Shown here: piece by piece, positions 51,636 through 61,900 of the stretch
Layout of the letters: each line of letters opens with the position of its first letter
How positions within the stretch are numbered: the first letter of the stretch is position 1
Assembly: GCA_029577135.1 (NCBI GenBank)
Contig: JARQPW010000014.1
Location: 1 to 62,763 of the forward strand
Origin: Acidimicrobiales bacterium
GTDB taxonomy: Bacteria; Actinomycetota; Acidimicrobiia; Acidimicrobiales; MedAcidi-G1
Direction of reading: 5' to 3'
DNA: 62,763 nt
Made by a program: the position numbers and the translations under genes
Notes under the pieces: model-generated
The model's input: only the letters and a program-made list of their open reading frames with translations
Told to the model about the DNA's origin: nothing
The model's database searches: none

Positions 51636-54250
51636 CCGGACTGCTCCGGATCCTCGACGGCGCCGACCTCGGCCGGCAGGTCGTCCCCGTCGTCCTGCTC
51701 GACCTGAGCCGCCGGGTCGCGCTCCATCGCACGACGGTCGACCCAGCGGTCGAGGGCCGCATCGACGTCGGGAGTGCCCTCGAGCACGTCGTACCAGGCG
51801 TCCATCGGCCAGGTGGGTTCCCGGCGGCGCCACAGCACGACGAGGGCGACGAGGCCCACGAGGGTCAGGAACATGGCGAGGACGTCGATGCCCGTCCTCC
51901 CGTAGCTGAGCGACACCGACTCCTCCGTCGGGACGACGACCATCAGGTTGGGCGTGATCCGCCACGGCCCGTCTGCGCCTTCCACCTTCCAGTTGGGGAA
52001 GTACGAGACCTTGACGACGACGGGCACGCCGGTCCGGTCGACGGTGAACGACACGCTGTCGACCCCCGCCTCGATGCCGGACACGACCACCGGCGGCAAC
52101 GACCGCCGTTCCGGCTCCTCGTCGGCCGGCACGCGTTGCCACGCCTCGGGTCCCCCGACCGTGCGGGGGACGGCGTCGGAGTCGTCCTGGAAGACCTCGA
52201 CGGCGGGGTCCAGCCAGGTCCCGTGCCCGACGTCGGTGTACACGGCCGGCTCGAGGGCGAGGCCCTCGACCAGCGGGGCGTCGGCCACGAGGAATACGGT
52301 CCACGGCCCGCTGTTGGCGACCTCGGTGTACCCGGGGTGCGCACGGGCCTCGCTGACAGGCCGCTCGGAGAACGCCGCGTAGTAGGGCACCCCGAGTTGC
52401 TGGAGGTGTTCGAGGCCCTGTTCCAGGGTGAAGCCGCGGTACGGCAGGTAGCGCTGGGCCCTCGACGGCCCCACCGAGAGTTCCGACTGGACGAGGAAGT
52501 GGAACGGCGTCGTCGTCGACGACTCGAAGTAGAGGCCCTCCATCGAGCCGATACAGCCGTCGGTCCACAGGGGGATGAGCATCAGTGACATGGGCGTGCC
52601 GTAGCGCGTCAGGTCCTTGTTGTACTCCCACATGAGGCGACCGCAGCCGTGCTCCTCGGCGACGACCTCCATCGTGGCCGTGAAGGCCCGCAACTCGTCC
52701 CAGCCCCCTCCCGTGGAGTCACCGGTGCGGGCCTCGTAGCCGTCGAAGTTCCACCGTGCCCACGACCGTCCGAGGTTCAACTCCTCGGTCTCGAGACCCA
52801 GCCACCGGTACGAGTTGCCGTCCATCGAGCCACCCGGCAGGGCGCGCAGCGGCAGGCCGAGCATCACGACCACCGCCAACGTGCAGGCCACGGCACCGAA
52901 TCCGGCCAGCCCGCGGCCTCCCCGTCCGGCCAGGCCGTCGAGCAGGCGCCCCGACAGGCGCAGAACCTCGGCCACGGCGAGGGCGGCCAGGAGGTAGGCG
53001 CACAGGTAGTAGGCCGGGAGGATCCGCCCGTTGTAGAGCCGACCCTCGGGGAGGTGGATGAAGGCGAGCAGCAGCAGCACGCCGGTCCCGGCGAGCACCA
53101 TGCCGAGGCGGCGTCGGAACAGCACCGAGAGGACGGCACCGCACAGGGCCGCGACCAGCACCGGTTGCAGCGGCGGGTCGTTCGCGAGGAAGTCGGCCGC
53201 CAGGCTCTCGCGGTCCCAGAGGTAGGACCGGAAGCGTGTCAGCTTGGTCCATGCCATGTCGTTGAGGTGGTCGCTGCGCCACCAGAACGGCAGCACCCAG
53301 AACGCCGCCAGCAGTCCGGCCAGGGCCCCCATTCCGGCCAACCAGCGCAGCGTCGCACGTCCGGGGCGCAGCAGGAGGGCCACGCCGGTTGCGACCAGGG
53401 CGAAGAACGCCACCAGGAGGTGGCAGAGTCCCGTCAGGGCGAGGAGCAGCGCCGCCCAGGCCCGGTCGCGGCCCGTCTCGACCCCCCGCACCATGAGGCC
53501 GATGTAGACGAGGCAGGCGGGGACGGCGAGGGCGAAGGCGAACTCCCCCGCCATCGTCGACATGAGGTTGCCCCCCATGATGTTGAACGAGCGGTCGAAG
53601 ACGAACAGGAGGGTCGCCGCCGACAGCAGGGCGGGGCCCGGGAACGGCAGGCCGGAGAGGCGGCCCAGGGCCCAGCCGGCGACCGGCATGGCGACAAGGC
53701 CGGCGACCGCCACGAGCTTGATCGCCATGCCGTAGTGGACGGGCCAGACGAGGAATGCGGCGCATCCCAGCGCCCAGGCCATCGGGACCCACCCCCGGGG
53801 CCGCCGGCGGAGCATCCGGACGAGCCCTGCGATGGCCAGCGCCGACACCGGGAGGGCCAACGGGACGAACAGGCCGACGTCGACCGCCACGATCATGAGC
53901 ATCGGCACGACCATGTAGAAGTGGTAGGCGGGGAATCCGGCGTACCAGTCCGGGGTCCAGCCGGTGAGGCGGAAGTGGGGCAGCACCTCGTCGCGCAGGA
54001 ACGCCGGCCCCCAGACGTGGGCGCCGAGGTCGCCCCCCGTGGGCGTGGTCTCCGAGAAGAGCGTGCCGCCCGGGTTCACCGTCCAGAGCACGAAGAAGGT
54101 GCCGAGCGCGACGCAGAAGAGCGTCACCCAGCCGGCGACCGTCAACCCCAGGCGGCGCCGCGGCTCGGGAGACGCCACAGGGGCGTCCTGCCCGACGTCG
54201 TCGAGATCCTCGACATCGGCCATGTCCTCCGGCTCGAACTGCCCCGTCAC
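51632..54250 (-). CDS. Large polytopic membrane protein, probable GT-C glycosyltransferase (PTPS-related domain type)
   Basis: 872 aa. Acidic N-terminal 35 residues, then about 12-14 membrane helices in the first 500 residues, an extracytoplasmic domain (about 530-820) and a final helix before an acidic tail. The first loop has GGDLGAHVWGPAFLRDEVLP…TGWTPDWYAGFPAYHFYM, the pattern of GT-C-like 6-pyruvoyl-tetrahydropterin-synthase-related membrane proteins, where an early acidic residue is catalytic. Likely uses polyprenyl-phosphate sugars made by the neighbouring GT2. GTG 54250 overlaps the CPBP gene stop by 4 bases. Confidence 0.7.
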   Translation of the reverse strand: MTGQFEPEDMADVEDLDDVGQDAPVASPEPRRRLGLTVAGWVTLFCVALGTFFVLWTVNPGGTLFSETTPTGGDLGAHVWGPAFLRDEVLPHFRLTGWTPDWYAGFPAYHFYMVVPMLMIVAVDVGLFVPLALPVSALAIAGLVRMLRRRPRGWVPMAWALGCAAFLVWPVHYGMAIKLVAVAGLVAMPVAGWALGRLSGLPFPGPALLSAATLLFVFDRSFNIMGGNLMSTMAGEFAFALAVPACLVYIGLMVRGVETGRDRAWAALLLALTGLCHLLVAFFALVATGVALLLRPGRATLRWLAGMGALAGLLAAFWVLPFWWRSDHLNDMAWTKLTRFRSYLWDRESLAADFLANDPPLQPVLVAALCGAVLSVLFRRRLGMVLAGTGVLLLLAFIHLPEGRLYNGRILPAYYLCAYLLAALAVAEVLRLSGRLLDGLAGRGGRGLAGFGAVACTLAVVVMLGLPLRALPGGSMDGNSYRWLGLETEELNLGRSWARWNFDGYEARTGDSTGGGWDELRAFTATMEVVAEEHGCGRLMWEYNKDLTRYGTPMSLMLIPLWTDGCIGSMEGLYFESSTTTPFHFLVQSELSVGPSRAQRYLPYRGFTLEQGLEHLQQLGVPYYAAFSERPVSEARAHPGYTEVANSGPWTVFLVADAPLVEGLALEPAVYTDVGHGTWLDPAVEVFQDDSDAVPRTVGGPEAWQRVPADEEPERRSLPPVVVSGIEAGVDSVSFTVDRTGVPVVVKVSYFPNWKVEGADGPWRITPNLMVVVPTEESVSLSYGRTGIDVLAMFLTLVGLVALVVLWRRREPTWPMDAWYDVLEGTPDVDAALDRWVDRRAMERDPAAQVEQDDGDDLPAEVGAVEDPEQSG

Positions 54251-54963
54251 ATCCACAGCAGCAGCCCCACCGTCCATGCGTTGAACCCGACGTGGGCCCA
54301 GATGGCCCTCCCCAGGCGCCCGTCGCGTTGTGCCAGCCAGCCGGCGATCAGCCCGAACATCACCAGCGCAGGAAACTGCAGGGGCTGGAAGTGGACCAGG
54401 CCGAAGACGAGCGAGGAAGCGACAAGACCGACCCAACGTCCGAAGCGCCGCTCGAACGCCCGCAGGGCAAGGCCGCGGAAGAACAGCTCCTCGACGACGG
54501 GGGCCCCGAAGACGACGACCATGATGAGCAGCACCACCCCGAGGCCGTCGGCCTTGTCGACCAGGTCCCGTGCGTCCGCAGCGACGTCTAGGTCATCACG
54601 AAAGAACAGGATCGGGGCGTAGATGGCGGGTACCAGCAGCGCCTGGGCGAACACTCCGATGGCGAGGCCCGGCAGGATGTCGCGGCGCTCGAGGGTGAGC
54701 CCCAACGCCGACCATTCGAGGCCCCGGCTGGACACGACCCACAGGGGCACGCCGAAGAGCCCGAACCAGAGCGCCACCTGGAACAGCGACACCGCTTCGA
54801 GGGAGAACTCCTCACCGACATCGTAGTCGCCGACCACCATGAGGAGGAACTGCAAGAAGACCGTCACCGCCCAGCCGATTCCCAACCCCGCTGCAACGTG
54901 GCGGACACCCCATTGCCCCTCGGCGACGGCCGGTTCGACCGGATCGACAGGCGGGCCGTTCAT
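54247..54963 (-). CDS. CPBP family (CAAX/Abi-type) intramembrane metalloprotease
   Basis: 238 aa, about six to seven helices. All three motifs are present: EELFFR (Glu158, Glu159, Arg163), FGLVHF (His191) and HVGFN (His224, Asn228). The substrate is unknown; in bacteria some family members act in bacteriocin self-immunity or envelope stress. ATG 54963 is 7 bases after TAGGGT and lacks an SD. It is divergent from ftsH, another membrane protease, 106 bases away, and starts a coupled run into the GT-C and GtrA-GT2 genes. Confidence 0.9.
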   Translation of the reverse strand: MNGPPVDPVEPAVAEGQWGVRHVAAGLGIGWAVTVFLQFLLMVVGDYDVGEEFSLEAVSLFQVALWFGLFGVPLWVVSSRGLEWSALGLTLERRDILPGLAIGVFAQALLVPAIYAPILFFRDDLDVAADARDLVDKADGLGVVLLIMVVVFGAPVVEELFFRGLALRAFERRFGRWVGLVASSLVFGLVHFQPLQFPALVMFGLIAGWLAQRDGRLGRAIWAHVGFNAWTVGLLLWM

Positions 54964-54970
54964 CGGGCGA

Positions 54971-54976
54971 ACCCTA
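54971..54976 (-). promoter_or_regulatory. Leaderless -10 element for the CPBP gene
   Basis: TAGGGT, 7 bases before ATG 54963, facing away from the ftsH promoter. Confidence 0.55.
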
Positions 54977-55057
54977 GCGAGGGTCCTCCGCCCGACCGCA
55001 TCGCCCGCTACGAACCAAGCCACACCGCAGCGGGGCCCGAGCCGGAGGCCTGCACCG

Positions 55058-55063
55058 TACGAT
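55058..55063 (+). promoter_or_regulatory. Leaderless -10 element for ftsH
   Basis: TACGAT ends exactly 6 bases before the ftsH ATG, i.e. at -12 to -7 if transcription starts on the A of the start codon. GGGGG lies too close to act as an SD. Confidence 0.6.
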
Positions 55064-55069
55064 GGGGGC

Positions 55070-57004
55070 ATGGACGAACAGCGGCCATCACAGGCTCCCG
55101 GGCCCGAGCGCCGGGGCTCCGGACGCACCCGTGGGTGGCCGAGGTGGGGAGTCTGGGTCGTCATGGGGCTGTTGGCCAGCGTCCTCCTGTTCTCCTCGAT
55201 GCTGCCGAGCGAGACCAGCGAAAGCGTCAGCTACGACCAGTTCCTCGACGACGTGGCCGCCGGCTCCGTCACCGACGTCCTGATCGACAACCGGAGCGGC
55301 CGCATCGACTTCCACGACGCCGACGGAATCCGTTTCACCACCACCGGGCCGCTCGAGCTCTCTGCCGACGACCGGGCCCTCCTGGCCGGGAGTCAGGCAG
55401 CCGTCGAGTTCAACACCCCGGAGCCCGGCGTCCTCCAGACCTGGCTTCCGCTGCTGCTCCCGGTCGGCCTGATCATCCTCTTCTTCTGGTGGATCAGCCG
55501 ACGTGCCCAGGGCCAGATGGGCTCCATGATGTCCATCGGGCGCTCGCGGGCCAAGACCTACTCCTCCGAACTCCCCGGCACGACCTTCGACGACGTTGCC
55601 GGCTATGCGGGCGTCAAGCAGGAGATCCGCGAGGTCGTCGACTTCCTCCAGGCTCCCGAACGCTTCGCCGAGATCGGCGCCCGGGTCCCGAAGGGCATCC
55701 TCCTCGTCGGACCGCCCGGCAGCGGCAAGACCCTCATCGCCCGAGCCGTCGCCGGCGAGGCCGGGGTCCCCTTCCTCTCGGTCACCGGCTCGGACTTCAT
55801 GGAGATGTTCGTGGGAGTCGGCGCCAGTCGGGTCCGCGACCTCTTCGAGTCGGCCCGCAAGATGGGCAAGGCCATCATCTTCATCGACGAGATCGACTCG
55901 GTCGGCCGCAAGCGGGGCGCCGGCCTCGGTGGTGGCCACGACGAGCGGGAACAGACGCTCAACCAGATGCTCTCGGAGATTGACGGCTTCGAGTCCAGCG
56001 AGGGCATCGTGATGATCGCCGCCACGAACCGGCCCGACATCTTGGATCCGGCCCTGCTGCGCCCCGGCCGCTTCGACCGCCAGGTCGTCGTGCCACTCCC
56101 CGAACTCGAGGACCGCCGCGAGATCCTCGCCGTCCACGTCAAGGGCAAGCGGCTCGACGACGACGTCGACCTCAGCCTGGTCGCCCGGGGCACCCCGGGC
56201 ATGAGCGGAGCCGACCTGTCCAACCTGGTTAACGAGGCAGCACTGACCGCCGTTCGAACCGGTAACGACCGCATCCACGCCGAACACTTCGAGGTCGCCC
56301 GGGATCGCATCCTCATGGGGCAGAAGCGCGAGTCGATGGCGCTCACCGACGCCGAGAAGGAGGCCATCGCCTACCACGAGGCCGGCCACGCGCTCTGCGC
56401 CGCGGTGCTGCCCACCGCCGACCCGTTGCACAAGGTCACGATCATCCCGAGCGGAATGGCCCTCGGCGTGACCATGCAGCTCCCCGAGGAAGAGCGCCAC
56501 CTCTACCGACAGGACTACGTCGAGGACACGCTCGTGGTGCGCATGGGGGGCCGCATCGCCGAACAGATGGTCTTCGGCGTGTTCTCCACCGGCGCCAGCA
56601 ACGACCTCGTGGGCGCCACCGAGTTGGCGCGCAAGATGGTCCGGGAATGGGGCATGAGCGAGCAGATCGGACCCATGGCCTGGGACGGCCAGAACCACGT
56701 GTTCCTCGGCGACGACCTGATGACGTCGCGCGACTACAGCGACGAGACGGCCCGGGTGATCGACAAGGAGGTCCAGCGGATCCTCACCCAGCAGGAGAGC
56801 CGCTGCCGCGACCTCCTCGCCGAGCACCGGCACGCCCTCGACCTCGTCGCCCGGGCTCTGCTCGAGCACGAGACCATCGACGGCGCCGAGGTGGCCCGCC
56901 TGGTCGAGTTGGCGGGGTCCGGGCCGGTCGGGGAGCCGACCGGGATCGAAGACGACGCCTCGGCACCGGCGGAGCCGGTCGAGGACCGCTCCCCGGTCGA
57001 CTGA
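55070..57004 (+). CDS. ftsH: ATP-dependent membrane zinc protease FtsH
   Basis: Degrades membrane and unstable cytoplasmic proteins. 644 aa: helix 1 (about 27-45), periplasmic domain, helix 2 (about 124-142), Walker A GPPGSGKT (214-221), Walker B IIFIDEID, second region of homology [20 protein letters not shown], and the zinc motif HEAGH (436-440); the C-terminal tail is acidic. ATG 55070 is preceded by a leaderless promoter hexamer; upstream in-frame codons run through the CPBP promoter. It is one of only two complete conventional plus-strand genes. Confidence 0.97.
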   Translation: MDEQRPSQAPGPERRGSGRTRGWPRWGVWVVMGLLASVLLFSSMLPSETSESVSYDQFLDDVAAGSVTDVLIDNRSGRIDFHDADGIRFTTTGPLELSADDRALLAGSQAAVEFNTPEPGVLQTWLPLLLPVGLIILFFWWISRRAQGQMGSMMSIGRSRAKTYSSELPGTTFDDVAGYAGVKQEIREVVDFLQAPERFAEIGARVPKGILLVGPPGSGKTLIARAVAGEAGVPFLSVTGSDFMEMFVGVGASRVRDLFESARKMGKAIIFIDEIDSVGRKRGAGLGGGHDEREQTLNQMLSEIDGFESSEGIVMIAATNRPDILDPALLRPGRFDRQVVVPLPELEDRREILAVHVKGKRLDDDVDLSLVARGTPGMSGADLSNLVNEAALTAVRTGNDRIHAEHFEVARDRILMGQKRESMALTDAEKEAIAYHEAGHALCAAVLPTADPLHKVTIIPSGMALGVTMQLPEEERHLYRQDYVEDTLVVRMGGRIAEQMVFGVFSTGASNDLVGATELARKMVREWGMSEQIGPMAWDGQNHVFLGDDLMTSRDYSDETARVIDKEVQRILTQQESRCRDLLAEHRHALDLVARALLEHETIDGAEVARLVELAGSGPVGEPTGIEDDASAPAEPVEDRSPVD

Positions 57005-57031
57005 CCGCCACCCCTTCGGATGGCCTGACCG

Positions 57032-57475
57032 TTGGAACGGCTCCTGCTCCTCCTCGGCATCGCCGCCGCCGCCGGCGCGGCCGCCGCCCTCCTCCAGCGA
57101 CAGTCCGACCGGACGCCGGTGCGCACCGGTTGGACGGTCCCGGACCAGGTTCGGCGGTCCGACTTCGCCCGTCCCGATGCACCCTGGCTGGTCGCCGTGT
57201 TCACGAGTTCGACCTGTCGGACCTGCGCCGGCGTCCTCTCCCGTGCCCGTCCGCTCGAGAGCTCAGAGGTGGTGGTTGCCGAGGTCGAGGCAGTCGCCGA
57301 CCGGGAGGTCCACGACCGCTACGGGATCGACGCCGTGCCGCTCGTCCTCGTCGTCGACGGCGAGGGCGTCGTGCGCGACCACCACCTCGGTCCGGTCAGC
57401 AGCACACACCTCTGGGCTTCGCTGGCGGAGGTCCGCCAGCCCGGCTCGGTCCCGGGCGACTGCAGCGCCTCCTGA
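57032..57475 (+). CDS. Membrane-anchored thioredoxin-like protein
   Basis: 147 aa: an N-terminal hydrophobic anchor (LLLLLGIAAAAGAAAALL), a linker, and a short thioredoxin fold with CRTC (Cys62, Cys65) after VAVFTSSTC and a cis-proline segment GIDAVPLVLVVDGEG. It probably acts as an oxidoreductase; the anchor leaves the soluble domain either side of the membrane. The only plausible start is TTG 57032, without an SD, 27 bases after ftsH, so it depends on the ftsH transcript. An 8-bp hairpin with AGGT loop sits at 57421-57440 near its 3' end. Confidence 0.75.
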   Translation: MERLLLLLGIAAAAGAAAALLQRQSDRTPVRTGWTVPDQVRRSDFARPDAPWLVAVFTSSTCRTCAGVLSRARPLESSEVVVAEVEAVADREVHDRYGIDAVPLVLVVDGEGVVRDHHLGPVSSTHLWASLAEVRQPGSVPGDCSAS

Positions 57476-57490
57476 CCGGTTCGCCGCACC

Positions 57491-58966
57491 TCAGGATGGT
57501 CGGACGACCGTTCCCGCAGCGGCGGTTCCGACGAAGCTGGTGCGTCCCGTCGGACCGTCCTGCCGTGCCACGACGACGACCGGGGCGGATGCCTCGACCT
57601 CGACAACTCCGGGTGGCAGGGCGAACTCGACCTGCATGCCCGGGTCGAGTTCGAGGTGGGCAGGCAACGGCTCGGCGCTGGATCCGACCTCGTCGGCATC
57701 CCCCGTCGGCAACAGGGTCAGGTCGACTGCTGCAATTCCGGCACTGGCCGGATTGAACACGACCAGCGACGCCGATCCCCCGATCTCCTCCGGCTCGGTC
57801 CGCATCCACCACTTCGTGGCGGCATGGTCGACAGCCGACAGGACATCCAGCCCGATGGCGCCCTGGTTCCCCGCATCAGATTCGTCGCCCATGGAGGAAC
57901 GGGTGACCAGGGAGGCCGCGACGGTCGGAGCGTCGAGGGAGCGGACCTCGATCAGGAACGGGCCCACGCCGTCGAGTCGGCCGTCGCCGAAGAGGTCGAG
58001 GACCTCCCTCCGGCCGGCACGGAGGACGAGCCGGAACGGCTCGACGGTGAACTCCCCGGAGACCGGATGGGGAACGACCTCTACGTCGACCGTCTCGTCG
58101 CCGGCGTTGAGCAGGACGACAGTGGCCCGGTCCCCCGGCACCCTCGGACCCGGGAGGAACAGCCTTCCGGCATCACCCGGCGAGCCGAGTGAGAGGTCGA
58201 CGCCGTGCCAGGCGTTCGGCGACGTGCCGTCTCCGTGCTGGAAGAGCGCCGTCACCAGTTGCCCGACGCGCACGTCGACGATGGCCGAGACCACCTCCGA
58301 GTCCGCGATCCGCCCGGTCAGGTCGTAGGCGACGAGCGAACGGCCGGCCACCACGATGCCCTGGGAATCGAGCGACTCGCGACGTCCCAGGTCGCCGATC
58401 AGGCGGAGGTCGGCGACCGCCGTCCCGGGAAACGGATTGTGCAGGAGCAGGATGGCCGACGCCCCCGGGCGCTCGGTCGTCCCCCAGGGATGCCGCCAGG
58501 TCGCCGAGGTGACCGTCGCACACGGTTCGACGTCCCTCCCGACGGATCCGTCACCGACGATCCGCTGGTCCACGAGGAGTCCGCCCTCCGGCACCTCGAT
58601 GGTGACCGCAGCGAACCGGCTATCGGGAACGAACGGATCGGGGCGGAACTCGAAGCGTTCGCCGGCCCCGACCTGATAGGTGCGTCCCACGCGCCGACCC
58701 GCCTCGTCGACGACGGTGATCCGGCCCTCGACAGGCGCCTCCGTCGGGTTCGTCAGGACCACCACCCGGTCGTCCACTCCGGGCGCCCCGGGCGTCGGGC
58801 CCTCGCAGAACCAGACATCGGCCGAGCCATCGGACGCCGACCGCTCGGCGACCGCCGGCACCGGACGGTCGGCGAGGAGCGGCGCCCCGGGGTCGACGGC
58901 GAACACGACGGCCCCGATGAGCAGCGCCAGGAGTACCACGATCGCGGGGGCACGGACGGCGTTCAT
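57491..58966 (-). CDS. DUF5719-type exported protein
   Basis: 491 aa. N-terminal signal anchor (APAIVVLLALLIGAVVFAVD), then a long all-beta extracytoplasmic region of repeated immunoglobulin-like pattern (VVVLTNPTEAPVEGRITVVDE, AILLLHNPFPGTAVADLRL, ASLVVFNPASAGIAAVDLTL). The family is found next to the large GT2/membrane proteins in actinobacteria; function unknown, plausibly a partner in exporting or modifying a glycan. ATG 58966 overlaps the stop of that gene as ATGA. Convergent with the thioredoxin-like gene, 15 bases apart. Confidence 0.75.
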   Translation of the reverse strand: MNAVRAPAIVVLLALLIGAVVFAVDPGAPLLADRPVPAVAERSASDGSADVWFCEGPTPGAPGVDDRVVVLTNPTEAPVEGRITVVDEAGRRVGRTYQVGAGERFEFRPDPFVPDSRFAAVTIEVPEGGLLVDQRIVGDGSVGRDVEPCATVTSATWRHPWGTTERPGASAILLLHNPFPGTAVADLRLIGDLGRRESLDSQGIVVAGRSLVAYDLTGRIADSEVVSAIVDVRVGQLVTALFQHGDGTSPNAWHGVDLSLGSPGDAGRLFLPGPRVPGDRATVVLLNAGDETVDVEVVPHPVSGEFTVEPFRLVLRAGRREVLDLFGDGRLDGVGPFLIEVRSLDAPTVAASLVTRSSMGDESDAGNQGAIGLDVLSAVDHAATKWWMRTEPEEIGGSASLVVFNPASAGIAAVDLTLLPTGDADEVGSSAEPLPAHLELDPGMQVEFALPPGVVEVEASAPVVVVARQDGPTGRTSFVGTAAAGTVVRPS

Positions 58967-61900
58967 GCGTCCACCCGCCGTCTCCCCCGCCCGACGTGCG
59001 CCCAACTGGTCGCCAGCAGCACGAGGACGACGAGGGCCAACTGGCGGGTCCGGACGCCCCGGGACGTCATGTCGGACTCAAGGACGACCGCCACCCGCGT
59101 GCCCGCGGCGATCCGGGCCGTCGGGAACGGTCCCACCTCCGCCTCGACGGGTCCGGAGCCCGCCATCGGGTCCAGTCGCCACCACCCGGACGGTCCGACC
59201 ATCATGCGATACGTACCGTCGACCGGAGGCACGACCTCGACCCGGTCCCACGCCGTGCGGTCGACGGCGACGGGAACCGCGCTCCCCGTCCGGTCCCTGA
59301 CCACCGCATGCACCGGTTCGGCCACCGTGTTGCGGAACACCGTGACGGACCGGTTCAGGCCCTCGACCCGCTCGAGGTCCAGTTGCCGGGTGAGCACCGC
59401 CAGGAGCTCATCGGGCGGCGGAGGTTCGACCGCTGCGTAGGGAGCTGCGGCGCTGCGCTCGACGACCACGAGGTGCTGGACCCCCCAGGCGGAGACCTCC
59501 CTGCCGAGTCGACTCGTGCGGCCCTCGAGGACCTCGAGGATGGCGCTGCGCACCTGTTGGATCCCCGGCCCGTCCACCGGGCGGAACGGCACCTGGTCGA
59601 GCAGCCCGGGGACACCGTCGGTCAGCGTCATCGCCAGGCCGTCGTCGAGGGCGATCCCTGCCGCCGGGAGGATCGACGGCTCGCCGAGCCACAGCACGCG
59701 TCCGACGCCGCCGCGCGACTCGTCGTAGGCGGTACCGCCCTCGTCACCGAAGATCGGCAGGGAGGCGTCGAGGCCACGCGGCGGCAGGCCCCACCGGCCG
59801 TCGAACGAGGACTCGACCACCGGTGCCACGACCGCCAGCAGCGCCAAGGCGGCGGCAGGCGGCAGGAAGTGGCGCCAGCCGAAGGCCCGGCCGTAGACGC
59901 CCACACCGATCGATGCCGCTCCGACGGCGGCCGCCCACGCCAGCCCCAGTGCCGCCGGGACGAGCACCAACTCGGCCGCCGGCATCGGTCCCGACCACAA
60001 GCCCTGGTCGAGCACCCAGGCCAGGCCGAAGCCACCTGCAGCGATGAGCCACGCCCTGACCACCAGGGCGAGGCGCCAGCCGGACGCCGTGAGGAGCGCC
60101 AGGACGGGAATGACGAGGAGCGCCCAGCCCAGGCGACCTGCGCCGAACGACCCCGTGTCGAGGCGGAGGATGGCGGCGATACCCAGGTCAGCGGGCGCCC
60201 AGGTTCCCGGTTCGACGAATGCCGCCACGAGGTCGCCCCCCGGCAGCCGGTCCAGTCCGGGCACATGGAGGAGTGCCGCCACGACCGCCGATCCGGCCGC
60301 CACCAGGAGGAGCCTCGGCACACCGGCGAGGCTCCCGGCCAGGAGGCCGCCCACGGCCAGACCGGCCACCACGACGCCGGCGAGCACGACCACCGTCGGT
60401 TCCAGTCCGATCGCCACCGCCAGCACGAGCCCGGCGACGAGCACCTCGCTCCAGAGGCCACCGAGGCGGGCGCCCGGGCCGGGATCGCCTCCCCTGCGGC
60501 CGTACGGCACGATGCCCTGCGCCACCGCCAGCCGGTGCGCCACCCAGGGCAGCGCCGCGTAGGCCGCCAGCGGGGCGAGGCGTCCCTCTGCCAGCGAGTT
60601 GTAGGGCAGTGGGACGGCGAGGTAGGTGAGGACGGCGACCGCCCTCGACCGCCCTCCGCCGATCGGGCGCACCAGGCGCCAGACGCCGACCGCTCCGACC
60701 GGGAAGGCCGACAGCACTGCCGCAGCCAGCAGGACGGTGCCACTCCAGGGGAATGCCTGTCCGACGAACCCGAGGAATGCCATCCCCTCGTTCGGCGGCG
60801 AGGCGATGCCCCCTCCGGTGGGCCGCCAGCCGGTCCACCAGGACCTCGCCAGGTCGAACGGCTCCGAGGGGATGGCCTGGAACCTCCCGATGGCCGGCAG
60901 CCCCCTCGTCAGCAGGTGCCGCGACCCGAACCCGAGCACTGCTCCTCCGACGAGCAGCGCGATGCCCCCCGGCCCGAGGAGGGCGGACCACAGTTGGTGC
61001 AGCCGCAGCCGACTCGGCGCCTCGGACCCCGTGCCGACCGAGGCCCCACCGGTGACCGCCCGGTGGAAGGAACGGTGCGGGACGTCGTGGCGCACGTACA
61101 ACCGGGCCTGGTCGCCACCGAAGTGGTGGTCGACCGTTGCGCGACGGGCCCGGGCGGAACCCAGCCTGCGCAGGTTCCACGGCCACGCGGCGAGCAGGCC
61201 CCTGACGTGTCGGAACCGTCCGACGAGGAGCCCGTATGCGACCCCCAGAAGGGTCGCCAGCAGCAGTTCTGCCACCGCAGCACCCCGATGCACCGGGTCC
61301 TGGTTGACGAGCGTCGTGCGCAGCTTGTGGCGCGGCCGGAGCCGTTGGGGGTCGGTCCGACGCCGCCGGGTCCGCCGACCCCCGACGCTCCTGCCGACGG
61401 CGGTCGGCGCCGTCAGCACAGAGGCTCCTGCCAGGCGGGCGCGCCAGCAGAGTTCCAGCGAGCCGTCGAGGAAGCGGATCTCGGGGTCGAACCCGCCGAT
61501 CGCGCCGAAGAGGTCGCTGCGGATCAGCAGCGCCGATTCCGAGGTGGCGAAGACCTCGCGGTCGGCGTCGTACTGGCCCTGGTCGAGTTCGCCGGGTTCG
61601 AAGCGTGGGACCGCAGCCCCGTACCGGTCGACCCAGGAGCCCATGTCCTCGAGGTGGCGGGGATCCGACCCGTCGAGGACCTTCGGCCCGACCACGCCGG
61701 CGTTGGACTCCAGTGCGCACTCGACCATGCGCCGCACCGCCGTCCCGTCGAGGACGAGGTCGTCATGCAGGAAGAGGTGGTAGGCGGCGCCGTCCAGGCG
61801 TCCCAGGGCGACGTTGGCGGCCTCGCCGAATCCGGGATCACCCGGAGCCGTGGCCACCTCGGCCCACGGCAGGACGGCCGCGACGCGTTCCGGCAGGCCC

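Noticed and set aside
57476-57490. Bidirectional terminator between the thioredoxin-like and DUF5719 genes
   Set aside because: Only a 5-bp CCTGA/TCAGG pairing and no T-runs. The stronger 8-bp stem at 57421-57440 lies inside the coding region with no U-tract.
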